From Epiperipatus broadwayi (Eukaryota; Onychophora; Udeonychophora; Euonychophora; Peripatidae), in assembly GCA_028023455.1 (NCBI GenBank), contig JAQFVV010000031.1, forward strand, positions 308,001 through 372,000: a stretch of DNA of 64,000 bases, written 5' to 3'. This document shows positions 50,908 through 64,000 of this stretch, piece by piece. Under the pieces are notes generated by a model that worked only from the letters and a program-made list of their open reading frames with translations, was not told the DNA's origin and ran no database searches. Every line of letters starts with the position of its first letter. Positions within the stretch are counted from its first letter, which is position 1. Position numbers and translations under genes: made by a program.

Positions 50908-51129
50908 CTAATAACTTTCCTCTATCTCTAATAGTTCCTTTTCATGTTTACCCCCATTAAACAAATCATACTGGTGGTGTGATGCCATCAGATCCTTTTC
51001 CAGCATTAAGAGCCCCTCAAAGTTCATGATCCATTCTCCCTTGGTGTATCCCTCATGGGTTATTTCCCTGACTGCTTCCTCTTCCCTTTTTTCTCTCCTT
51101 ACTATCTTCTCTTTTATGCTATTATCCAT
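50908..51129 (-). pseudogene. Start of a gag-like protein, Lys/Glu-rich
   Basis: 73 codons from Met. Highly charged start (KEKIVRREKREEEAVREI), probably helical or coiled-coil, followed by GYTKGEWIMNFEGLLMLEKD. It is the first frame after the leader on the minus strand, so a gag N-terminus is the likeliest reading. No family was recognised. Confidence 0.4.
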
Positions 51130-51929
51130 TATTTCACTATATTATCTCTATTAGTCCTTTGCTATTATGATTGAAAGTTTATTTTTTTAAATACTCTACC
51201 AATATGGCTTCTCACCCCTCTTCTGCCCAGAAATGGCTTGCCCTATGGTCCCTTTCTCTATAAGCCTCAGCCCACTCTAGATTACTCCTAACTTCCTCTA
51301 TCTCCATTATGATATGTAGTGTCATACTTAAACTAAAAAATTTGGTCCAATTACAATAGATAAATTTTTCTGCCCAATGTTACATATATATGGTTATTAA
51401 ATTTTCCTGCATAATATATATGTGGTTCATACATTACAATTTTATACTAGAAATTTATAAATAAAAACTATATAAAATTTATGAATTAAAACTTAGTAAA
51501 ATAAACTCTTACCCCAAAGTGCCTGTTTCTTTCTTAGATTAACTGTAATCATCTTTACTAAAAAAGAAATTTATAAAAGATTCATCATTGTGTTTATTAT
51601 CATTGCCATGCCAGTTTTAACTTTATTTGAGTATCCATACACTAATATAGATTATTGATCCTGTCAAACTTGTTTCATTGTCAGCATCCAACTCTTTAAA
51701 ACATTACACAAAAAAAAACATCGGATTTCCTTTAGTATTATTATTATACTCTTCCTCACTCCTGATGACAACATTTATTAGGAGGGACCTATAGTCTTCA
51801 GTGAGCAAGTAAAATTATGCATGTGTACATGATATATTTTTAAAAAAATTTTAATTGTTCATCAGATCACTCTAATCATAATCGCAATACATTTCACCTA
51901 AATCACCCTATGCATATATATCAACTCTG

Positions 51930-53029
51930 CACCAGCAAAAGAAAAAAAAATTCATTTGAAACTCTCCAGTATATGCCAACCAAAAACTATTCTACATATA
52001 TATAGTCTGGGGAAAAAAATTGTTTTTATATCCACATACTATTTTATAATTTTAACCTATGACTAACGTGATTTATAATTTGACAAGAGTGAAACCAAAA
52101 AAAAATTTTTTTATTATTACATGATTTATCCCATGTCAATATATTATACATATACATATAACAAAAATTACAGCATATTTTAACAAAATCTGGAAAAATT
52201 TTCATATATATATATAGTTACTGACACTACTGACACAGAATATGAAGAGATGAACCAATTCAGTGTATGAAATAAATTGATGTATTCCCCAATTAAGTAT
52301 TCAAACCCAGACAAAAAAATTCTACATGCATTATGGAATCAATATATATAAATAGATCTACACACATATATTCAGTGTGTGGAATAAATTGATGGACCTC
52401 ATGCTTGGACATCCAGAACCCAGTTTAAAAAATATATACTACATATACAAAAAAAACTTTATATATCTTATAAAAAAAACTTTTTTCCCCTTTTTTCTCT
52501 CAAACCGAAATTATCACTTAGGGTATGTGGGTGTTTACACTAGAAAACCCATATTCTCATGCAAGAACTTGTAAAAAAAATTATACATATATTTTGAGAG
52601 AAAAAATTAGCACACATACATATATCTCCTTCCCTTCTTTTCTCTCTGCCCACATGTATTCAATTCAGGGTCTTGTAAAATAATTAACAAAACCTCACAT
52701 CTGGGCATCTGGAATCTGAGAGAAAAAAGATTCTACATACATATATATCTCTACCTTCAACATATATTCGATTCAAGGCTGTGGAAAATAACTATTGAAC
52801 ATGGAAAAAACTAATATATATATTTTGAAAAAAAAACTGTTTCATTCTTCTTTTGGGCTAGAACCGGGGAAAAAAATCTTTTTACTCAGGATATATGGCT
52901 GATTATATTATGGAAATCCTAAAATCTGGAGAAAAAAAATTATACACACACATCTCTCTTTTTTCTCACATATATTCAGTTCAGGGCCATGGGTGTCCAG
53001 AATCTGGGGGAAAAAAATTCTACACAGGG
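51930..53029. repeat. Degenerate tandem repeats in the retrotransposon leader
   Basis: Recurring blocks such as CATATATTCAGTTCAGGGCC, GGACATCCAGAACCCAG / GTGTCCAGAATCTGGGGG and AAAAAAATTCTACA occur at about 52,245, 52,370, 52,650, 52,760 and 52,975. Units are 100-200 bp and diverged. The last unit merges into the LTR boundary at 53,029. Confidence 0.65.
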
Positions 53030-53587
53030 TGGAATAAAGCGAGGACCTCATAAATTAACCAACTTAACACTGATTTGGGTCAGATATACTCACATATGAC
53101 TAAATGATTAATTATGGAACCTAATAGAATGATCTACATATAGATATAATGATGTATGTGCAAATAAATCTAGAGTTGGATAAAATGAACTCACAGACAA
53201 TAAAGATATGAAAACGAGTTATATTTTAAAGATTATTAATTTAATAAAACAATAATCAATAGTAAATCAAAATATACAAAATTATGTAATGAGAATGTGA
53301 GAGATTATGCATGCAGGCATTGCATAACTAATGAGATTAATATTACATGTTATCTCATTATAAGAGTTCAATAAAGTGTAGTGTGGTATTAAAGTTTATG
53401 CCTATATTAATATGCCAAATTTCTAGCTCTTTTGTGCTCTGCTAAATCATATGAAACTTAATAACCAAAGTTATATAACTAACTTAATAGCACTCCTTTG
53501 GCATCTATCTGTATATCTAGTTATGTCAAGTACACAATCAAGCTCAGAGATATGCAAGTTAGCATGTTAATCTAGATTAGGATATAC
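53030..53587 (-). mobile_element. Upstream giant LTR, part nearest the internal region
   Basis: Matches 45,967-46,520 of the other LTR. Interrupted at ATAC (53,584-53,587) by the 2.78-kb insertion. Confidence 0.85.
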
Positions 53588-56370
53588 TGAAGTGGTAAAT
53601 CTGTAGTACATATTTAACTTCACTGCCTGATGACATTACAGACCTTAAAAATAGGGTTTGAACCAGTTTACATGTTTATTTGGTCATCCAGGAATGTTAA
53701 GCACACACATATACACATATAACTTCCACCTCGTTTATTCCAAATGGTTATGTTTAACCAGTTGTGTTATTATTTTAACTTAAGTATATTTTATTTCCAA
53801 GCTTGTAAATTCCCTTCACTTAGATAATTGTGTATGTGCATGTGTATGTGCATATATGTATTACAGATATAAAAATAAATACGATAAATGTAAAGTTAAA
53901 GCAATACCAGAAAGTTCTAGAAAGTATCATTACAATTTAAAAATGTCATTCTCATTTATCTATTTCAAGTCAAACTAACAAAAATCATATTCTTAAAGCT
54001 ATTTCTAATTTTAAAAAATACGATTAAATAATGCGTATTTGTTTACATTTTCCAATATTGCCAAATTTCAAGTATAGGAGGAGCAAAAGGTCTAGGAACA
54101 TCCAAAATGAGTTGAAATCACTCATTCTCTTGTGTTCTATTAGAGAGTGAAAACAGAATGACTTGTGAGTAGTGGAAAGATTTGCCTCCCTAATCTTAGA
54201 TTGCCTTTGTCCTGCCTTTCCTGCCATGCCATCGCTACTTGTGAACTGTTCTGTTTAATTGTGAAAGAACTATTGGAAGATGCTTACCATTATTTTGTTA
54301 ATATTGTGCCTTGCTGACCTTCATATACATTATTCTAAATGGCCACCATAACTTCTAAAGGTAATCGATTTTGCCGAAGAATGAACTCTTAATATTCCTC
54401 ACTTCTTTCCTAAATTCTAATAATATTCATAATGTATTCTTTATTTATCTGGTAACGAATTATAAGTTTAGTTATCATTATTCTTAAATTATGATTTTTT
54501 CTCTAGAGCTTAAAAATCTCATTCTGTAAATGCTATCACAGAATTATGTATTTTAAATCCATCCTAATTTTAAAAGTTTCACACTTTAGTTATCTTATTT
54601 TCATGTGGCAAAACTTATTTTAAACCATGTATTTTATTAAATTAATTTTAGTATGCTAATGTTTCAATCTAGTGAACTTATATTATTTCAACCATCATTC
54701 CGATATTTGGAATATTTAAATAGTTAAATGTAAAATTTCCTTATTGATCTCAGTTCGCTCGATTAAATATTTTGAAATATATGCTTAATGACGGATTGTT
54801 TAAAAAGTCATATTATGGGATAAGATAAACTTTTTGTTGTTGACGCTATCGATTTAAATGCATTTTATGTTCTCTAAATAAATCTGATTATTAATCTATT
54901 TTAATAATTATCTATTGCTTTCATGCCATTGAGCATTAACCTGCTTGTAATATAATATTGTTTAAAAATACTTGGGGCTTGTTAAATAGGAAAATAATAT
55001 TTTCCCCTCTTCTATATTTGACGTCCTAATCTGCTAAGATTTTATGTACATTGCTGAGTGGGTTAATATTTAGTCATGGCATTACACATGATATTGTTGC
55101 TTTATTTAAGCTTAAATTAATGCCTTGGTCATTTAAGACTTAAGCCATATTCGCGTTGCTTACTTATGATAGCATTTTTTTTTTAAGAATTCGTATTTTG
55201 CTTTATCATAATTATGCCTCTGGAAGTCCCAGATTTTCTTCATGTAACTTGCCTAAGAATGAGATTTGATAGCACCGATCTCAGGACAAACGTTAGATTG
55301 TTAAGGCTCTACATTGGATAATGTCAGCAAACATATCATGAAAACCTTACCACTCGTCTCTTTGAATCCCACCTTGTTATAAATACAAGAAGATTCTTAT
55401 ATATGATAAAGCCTTTTAGTCCAAAGATGGACATAAACTCCACTTTTAACACTATCATTATAGTCAGCACTGCAAGTTCTCTTTATGTATAGTTCTCATA
55501 TTATCTATAAGATGTGGCACAGTGATGTTTGTAAACCACTCATTTAATAATTAATAGAATATTTTAGAATTGTCACAGTAAGGCTTATTTAAGCTAACCC
55601 CTTCCTCATTTGTATGAGCCTAGATGTACTCATGAACGATAAATTGTTTAACTGTCATATCAAGAATAAACCTCTCATTGGAGGTGAATTTATAAATATC
55701 TTTTCATCATTACTTTATAGTAATGGTCATAGCATTAGTAACATTAATATATTGTTATTTACACTTCATTAGCATACTAAGCCATTTGCCTATGTGCAAA
55801 TTATTGACCGCATTAAATTTGTGCTATGTTTCTAATGTAAATTTAAATTGTTTATATTGTGTGTTAATAATTACTCATGCGTTAAGTCTTACTGACTCTC
55901 ACTCATTGAATATCATTTAATCTTTATAAGAGTGTTAATAATATTTAGAAGTTATAACTGATTATTTTAAATGAATATTTATCTCTGGGTTGTTCTGTTC
56001 TTGCTCATTCTGGATGGATGCTATATCATAATTCATATTTCTTTCATAATGCTAGCTGTTGCAATTCATTTAAATTTATAGATTTTCCCTTCACATAAGA
56101 TATTTGATTGAGCTAAGATTTGATATTTTATTTATAATAATTACTCTGTAGATCTCATGTTTCTCCGCTGTGTCTCCAGGACAAGAATGAATAAAATTTC
56201 ATCTGTTATCATCAGAAGTGTTGTTCATAATCTTATAGTTTTAGAGAAGAGCAAATAGGGCAGAATCCACGATTGCTTCTGACCTGTGTATCTTGGGCAT
56301 GAGTGGATTTAGGGTACTTTTGCTTAGATTCTAAACCTTGTTAAATGAGCATACAATTCTGACTGGTACA
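53588..56370 (+). mobile_element. 2.78-kb TG...CA insertion in the upstream LTR (solo-LTR-like)
   Basis: Absent from the partner LTR, so its limits are defined by comparison. It starts TGAAGTGGTA and ends GACTGGTACA, with a 4-bp ATAC duplication at 53,584-53,587 and 56,371-56,374. TG...CA ends and a 4-bp duplication suit an LTR or LTR-derived element. No second internal LTR, reverse transcriptase or other protein was found. About 220 bp of its right end recurs, inverted, at 5,828-6,050. The strand is arbitrary. Confidence 0.7.
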
Positions 56371-58478
56371 ATACACTGACACTAGATAAGCATTTAATAT
56401 AAAGGGAGAGAAAACTGGGTTATAATAGGTTTACCTATATACTCGATGGCACATATCAAAATATTAATAAAGCTCGAAGGTGTGAATGGGTCATTATTCA
56501 TAGGCTTCAACCTCAAAGGCTCGGTTACCCTACAACCACTCAACTTGCTATGAATAGGAACATTAGTAGTTCAGGGAGTCAGACAAGCATTAATTATGAA
56601 TAATCTAGGTCCTTGTGCCCTAGTTCTAAAAGAGTGTACTTTACCTAAACTAAGTGAATAAGCATGACCTCCACTAAGAATTATGCAGCAAGCAGATAAT
56701 TGTACATTGCATACTTGTAAGGACACATCCGCAACTTATACATATATAACGCAAATATGTAAAATTACATTAGCATGACTTAAAAATAGATAGTGGCTAT
56801 TTGCATATCTATACAATCCAGTTCTCAAATTTAGTATTTCAAATATACTATTTAGGGACTAAATTAATTAGTAACCTAGTTTAAGATTATCACCTGCATC
56901 TCAACATATATAAATCTAAGGAGGACAACGCATATTTGAGGGACAATTACGAATAAAACATTAAAATATGCTTTGAGAATATCTCTGTGGCTAGTTCCTA
57001 TGGTGTATGAGTTATATATATAAATAGTTATAATTTATATCTAGAGTTCAGCAAACAACAATTTTAACTAGAGAACAACTGATTATCAGAATATTAATAC
57101 CCAAAATTAATTATTAAAATAATGATAACATGATCTCGAAACAGCAAGTGAAGAAAAATAATATTCAATTATTTAATATTTATTATAGCGAAGTTTTGAA
57201 ATTATCTTCACAGATTGATAAGCTAAAATTATGCTTATAAATACTCGCGGTTTCGAGTTATTTGGCATATTAAATACATATAATATCAAAATGATAAAAT
57301 TGTAGAATAAATTGAATAGATTAGAAATAGGCATAAAAGACCGCAGAAAATTATACATTTAGTTTAAAATAGATTATCAGAGTTTTACATTTTAAAAGAT
57401 AATTTAATATCACAAATTTTACAATCAGACAAGATTTAAACATTAGCATTCAACAGTTTTCTTTAAAGATTTTAGAAAAGGTGTTTGGAAAGGTAGGTTT
57501 AATAAAATAACTAATTTTAAAATAAAGAAATTGGAAATCACAGTTTATGAATAGAGCTCTGAGAGAAAATTTATCAATTTACCAGTCAGTTGTCTTCTTT
57601 GCAGTTCTGGGCACTTGGGATGATAATAAGTTGACACTTTTGTCGATGATTTAAAGTTAATGGAGGTTTTACCATGGGCTGCTTTGCTGGTGTACAGCAT
57701 TGTTTTATCAGACCAATGTTCTTTCTATCCCCAGCAAGAAGAGAGGTGAGGGATTGCCTACTTTACCCAGTCATTTTAAAAGTGAAATGAACATGGATTC
57801 TTTTTACAATTCACTTATTATATATATGATCGATCCTTGGCAATAAAACTTGAAGTATTTATATTTTTCTAACTCTGGCCACCTGTTTATTTTTACAAGC
57901 TTGTCCATAGCTGAAAAACCCCTTACTTTATTTTAGAAAAACATATTTAATGACAACAACTAATTTAGATTTTGTTTTTCTACCTTTTTTCCCTGCTGTT
58001 TATTGTGACAATGCTATACAATTTTGCGAATTGTTATTAACATTTTAGATTTATAAAATCAAGTTCACACTATTTTAGGATTATTGCATGACCTAATTTA
58101 AAAGTTGTTTACATGGAGAATTAAAAGATGCTTTGATAATTAGTACAAAACTAATTTTATTACCATACATGCAGAATAACAACAATGGAAATGGCTTATA
58201 TACATATGTGATTTCAATAATGTAACAATAAAATTGGCTAAATAATTTAAAATAAATATTTCTTAAACTAGGAATATTTCAAAATGAATACATATCTGTA
58301 ATATATACATATACTATTAAATTACAGACTTACCGTTCACATATATAGACGCTATTCTGCATATATAGTAATTTGAGGTTGTTTAAATGGGTACTCTGAG
58401 AGGATTTAAACCTGGCATATAGGTAGGTGTGGGGGTAAAATATGTGAAACAGGCAGATGGATAAAACTGACTGTTTCA
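56371..58478 (-). mobile_element. Upstream giant LTR, outer part
   Basis: Matches 46,520-48,637 of the other LTR with scattered differences. On the minus strand it begins TGAAACAGTC at 58,478. Together with 53,030-53,587 it rebuilds an LTR of about 2.66 kb. Confidence 0.85.
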
Positions 58479-60987
58479 GTATATGCCACATATAATGGCA
58501 TCAAAGATAGTATCATTGATATTGTGCATGGGCAGATGAAGTATTCTCTCCCATTGCTAATTCCATGAGAGAATTATATTGTCAAGGCTGATAAATAGTT
58601 ATTGCTTAGTTAGCATAGTTAATCCCAAACGAGAATTATATCCATCATCTATATTATATCTAGAAAAAAGGGTATTGTAATTGGCCATATTATTGTACAA
58701 TTATCATGTTGTTTTATAGAGCCTCTCTTTATTGTTTGATTTGTCATGATGTTATGTAGTTAGTTTTCCACTGTGTGTGGTGAAGTTTTAGTATTTTAAA
58801 ACTAAATAGCAAGGATAGGATAAAGTTAGATTCCGGGACACTGGTTTATCTATAATGTAAGCCTACTTGGAATGGTGTCTTTATGATGATGTAGTATCTT
58901 CATCAATTTATAAACAAACCAACTAAAACTTACTAGTGCTTGTAAAACTTCTGTATGGAAGAGAAAGAGATACACATGTACAATGTTGATTTTTTTTTAT
59001 CAAGCAGTGATTCGCAGATGGATCAGTAAGATAGATTAATGATTAGAATATGTTGTGGACATAGGCAAGGTTTTGGTGTTATGTGTGCATTTGACCTCTG
59101 ATGTCTGTCCCCACATTAATACAATAAATCTCTTCATATTAAATAATAATAATTGTTAATTGAGCTGCATATGATAATTATGATAATTATCCTTATCATA
59201 TTCTAATAAATAAAATAGCTATAGTGTAATACGCTACTTTATAACTTTGAGTTTTAGATTTAAAATTTCCACATATCCCAAAGATTTAAATACACTTTTG
59301 TTTTATAATTTGAGTGCTAATTTAGTTTAAACAGAATTTAACCTTCCTATTCTATGAGATAAAATAATAGAAACATAGCCAATAATGATAGTGATAATAT
59401 GAATATAACTGTACTGGTTTATCTTATATACTATGTGTGTAGTCAATGGGATATAAATTATTATCTATACCTGATTTGATATAATGTCTCTGTCCTATTT
59501 CAGACAATGTGTCTTAAATAAATTTGTAAATAGTGTAAATAAATCTTGTTGTGTTAAAAATTTATTTAGTTGTCTGTAGTCTTATTGCTAATCACCATAC
59601 ACATTATTATTGCTATTGCTATCGACATATTATCTGATTATATTGAAATCATCATCAATCAATATAGTATATTTAACTATGTGTTAGTATACCAGAATAA
59701 TTTTGTTAATCCCTACAGTTTAAAAGTATGTCTAAGGCATTATCACTTATTAATCAAAATATTATTAACCTAGATCGCATATTATTTTGAAAGGTATATT
59801 AAAGATAAATACTTAATGTGGATTTAATCAGTTTATTTGAACTAGCAGACATATCATTCACCATCTTGATCACATTGCTTATAAATATTTGAGAAAAGAA
59901 AGGAAGTTATTGTGTTTAGTTATTAAAAAGTTATTCATATTTTTTAAAGCTTAAAGTTTATAATAGTTATGGAGTTTATAAAGTTTCTTTGTTATTGCTA
60001 AATATTGTTTGTTAATTCGATTTTGTATTAAGAGCTGTTTTGCGCATTATATTTGGGTAATGGCAAAATCCCTCTCCTGACCCAAGTATATCTTGTATAA
60101 CAATATTTAAGTTGTGTGAACCCTGAGAAAAATAAGATATTAATTTGCAATGTAGAGTTTGAATGTATGGTAAATTTTATATCTACAGTTATTTATTGTA
60201 GTTGGATTTGAGTTATGTTATATTCACTGTTTTATAAAAATCAACCAAACATTAAGATGTAAATTGCTTCTTTTGTGTTAAAATGTATAGTTTGTTTTGA
60301 CTTTATGGTGAATATTCTGGTTTAGTCAAGCTTGGAATCCGTGTTTTATTTAGTTTATCTTATTATCAATTAATACAATATTAGTTTAGACTTTAAGAGC
60401 TCAGTCTCCATCATCAACATTGTTCTTCAAATTCATCTTGATCATTCTTTTATTTATTCATTCTCATTTGACCTTAATTCTATTATCATCTTAATCATTC
60501 ATTAACTCTTATTCTATCATCATCTTAATCATTCATTATTCTTATACATCTTCTTTCTTTTCTCTTCATTCTTAGACTCATTTCATTTTATTATTTAATT
60601 ATTACTTATTTTCATCACCATTTAGTCATCCGCATCCGAATTCACTTATTACTCAATTCATAATTTTAAGTTCATATTCATTCCATAGATCTAATTATTA
60701 TTTATTTATTGGTTTGACGAATATTAAATTTATTTCATAACATTTTGTTTGCGGATTTTAAAGCTAGTTTGACCAGAAGTTATTATATTCATAATCACCT
60801 TGTAATCTTCTTTAGATTTATAGTTTCATGCTAGCTTAGTTCAATAAAGAAATAATCTCTTTAGTTTAACATTTCTTTTTATGCTTATATTCTTGATTAT
60901 TTGGGTAGGGAAGGTTACAAAGGCGGATTTAGCACCTAAAATGTGGAGTTTGATAAGTTACAATTGCTAGTCATTCTAAGTGAAGGT
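58479..60987. other. Gene-free AT-rich stretch
   Basis: No gene was recognised. A C/T/A-rich block at 60,400-60,600 holds a short repeat (ATCATCTTAATCATTCATTA twice, about 38 bp apart). Other short frames have no family resemblance. Confidence 0.45.
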
Positions 60988-61087
60988 TACTATATATATA
61001 TTACATTACATTTTTAGATCATATTTATCTATTTATATACTATATATATATTACATTACATTTTTAGATCATATTTATCTATTTATA
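60988..61087. repeat. Exact 50-bp tandem duplication
   Basis: Two identical 50-bp units, each beginning TACTATATATATATTACATT, at 60,988-61,037 and 61,038-61,087, at the start of the recognisable L8 3' UTR. Confidence 0.85.
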
Positions 61088-61325
61088 AAGTTGAGTTTTA
61101 TATTGAACTGTTTATAAGACTTTAATGATTAAACTTGATATACATCTCTGTGTCTAAAACTAGAAGCATTTATAAAATTATACCTTGCAATTTGATTAAT
61201 GTAGCCTTTACAATTAATCCATGTAAAAAACCTGTACAACATGATTGGACCAATGAAAGTTATGTAATGCAATGAAACTCAAAGAATTATTAAAGATTGT
61301 TGTTGAAACAATATCATTATCATCA
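61088..61325 (+). mobile_element. LINE 3' UTR and terminus (copy L8)
   Basis: Closely related to 30-270 and 34,760-35,015 (shared TTTAATGATTAAACTTGATA and TGTACAACATGATTGGACCA). It ends TTGTTGTTGAAACAATATCA and passes into an (AAT)n array. The coding part is absent, so it is strongly 5' truncated. Confidence 0.8.
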
Positions 61326-63024
<1,699 letters not shown>

Positions 63025-64000
63025 AAAAGAATTGAATGGGAAAAAATCACCAGCTTTCAGACCGAGTCAATCCATCCCACAAGGATCCCCCTGAGTGCTT
63101 TGCTCTTCACAATATATATAAATCCTCTATTAATAGAGATACAGAAAAACATAAAAGGCATTCAAATCTCAAACACTGTTTTAAATATATCATGCGTAGC
63201 CTTTATGGACGATGCAACCGTTTTCCTCCCCTCTAAAAAGAACCTCCCCATACTACAAGAGATAATCAAGAATTATCCCTCAATTTTTAATTTAAAAAGT
63301 AACACAAATAAAACTGCTGCTTGGTCAATATACACAAGCAAGCACTGTACAAGATGTTTAATGGTAAACCGTCTCTTTTCCTTAGTTTCCCATTTTACCT
63401 TGGCACTAATGGAATGAGGCAAAAAATTCAAAATAAATTTAAAAAAAGATGCTGAAAAAATCACAGCCTCACTTGAAATGTCATACCTGTCAATATACGC
63501 GAGGATAGCATTATTTAATCATCTTATAATTACAAAAATTATCTACTACACACCTATAATCAAATTTGCAAAAACATTTACATCTAAAATCTCATCATTC
63601 TGTAACAAACTAATATGGAAGAGAAAGACGGTGGCGATCTCTTCAAAAAATCTGAGCAGACCGCCACATAGCAATGGACTTGGACTCCATACAATCATTG
63701 TTTTTTACACACAGAAATCAGTAAATCTATTAACAGCAACCATAAAAATATTTCCAGACCTGGAATGTGTGATCAATATAAAAGCCACAGACAGACCACC
63801 CCCTTCATATCTACATTGATTGAAGAACTCAAGCTAATATACAATAAAATATCACTCAATAATGACAACAAGTATACATACTGGAACATTTATAATATCC
63901 TAAACTCAAACCAGACACCTTATCTATATCCATCAGCTTTTGGGATAGACAACAGGCGACTACTGCAAAAATTCAGAAAGTGGTCACTAGAACCAAAATT
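63025..64000 (+). pseudogene. LINE copy L9, forward 3' part (RT palm, thumb), runs off the window
   Basis: On the + strand RT resumes at ELNGKKSPAF (about 63,027-63,056), just past the last residues of the inverted half. It has QGSP and LSALLFTIYINPLL (about 63,080-63,130), motif C FMDD (about 63,200-63,211), KTAAWSIYTSK (about 63,310-63,340) and the thumb with KIIYYTPIIKFAKTF (63,535-63,580). HSNGLGLH follows (about 63,670), and KWSLEPK at the very end matches QWALEPK of L7. It is broken by a frameshift in the QGSP block, one near 63,360-63,420 and others. The 3' end lies beyond the window. Confidence 0.88.

Larger units (their letters stand above)
48638..53029 (-). mobile_element. Internal region of the giant-LTR retrotransposon
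   Basis: A 4.4-kb region between two like-oriented LTRs, read right to left. It has a repeat-rich leader (about 53,029-51,930), a non-coding spacer, gag-like frames (51,129-49,701) and an integrase C-terminal remnant (49,400-49,018). No reverse transcriptase or RNase H motifs were found, so the element has lost most of pol and would depend on other copies. Confidence 0.7.

Noticed and set aside
45967-58478. Simple segmental duplication as explanation for the two 2.67-kb blocks
   Set aside because: TG...CA ends, same orientation, gag-like frames and an integrase tail between them in the right order make an LTR pair more likely, although the missing target duplication is noted.

Overview
The window is strongly AT-rich animal DNA with eukaryotic architecture. 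It has long gene-free stretches, many (TA)n and (AAT)n microsatellites, and a dense, nested set of transposable elements. Only one convincing host-type gene is visible: an intronless ADAMTS-like secreted or membrane metalloprotease at 18,237-20,210 on the minus strand. I see no rRNA, tRNA, CRISPR array or operon. The mix of Merlin, ZBED-type hAT, APE-type LINE, giant-LTR retrotransposon and ADAMTS-like gene suggests an invertebrate metazoan. A lophotrochozoan such as a cephalopod mollusc is a guess, not a result.

Layout. 0-3.4 kb: LINE 3' end, then a decayed LINE copy (+). 3.5-5.4 kb: decayed BED-finger hAT transposase. 5.4-12.6 kb: a 260-bp palindrome, an LTR-like fragment, a possible MITE, a 60-bp perfect palindrome and minisatellites. 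12.6-18.2 kb: gene-free, with one 66-nt miRNA-like hairpin. 18.2-20.2 kb: ADAMTS-like gene. 20.2-24.4 kb: no recognisable gene. 24.4-26.8 kb: decayed LINE (-). 27.5-28.65 kb: decayed Merlin/ISXO2-type transposase (-). 29.2-38.7 kb: three LINE copies head to tail (+), separated by (AAT/ATT)n arrays, one interrupted by a Merlin-like element with 8-bp target duplication and one by a 1.6-kb LTR-like insertion. 39.0-41.3 kb: the best preserved LINE (-), with (AAT)n at both ends. 43.0-45.5 kb: second Merlin-like element with its own 8-bp duplication. 46.0-58.5 kb: one LTR retrotransposon with 2.67-kb LTRs, whose upstream LTR carries a further 2.78-kb insertion. 58.5-61.0 kb: gene-free. 61.0-64.0 kb: a LINE 3' end plus (AAT)n array, into which another LINE has inserted with a textbook 5' inversion.

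How the parts fit. The strongest unifying signal is a LINE family (APE endonuclease, RT, C-terminal CCHC knuckle) whose copies repeatedly begin and end at (AAT)n tracts. New copies seem to have inserted into the microsatellite tails of older ones, building head-to-tail chains. This looks like microsatellite-associated or microsatellite-targeted retrotransposition, and it is the best candidate here for something not well described. The inference rests on junctions visible in this one window.
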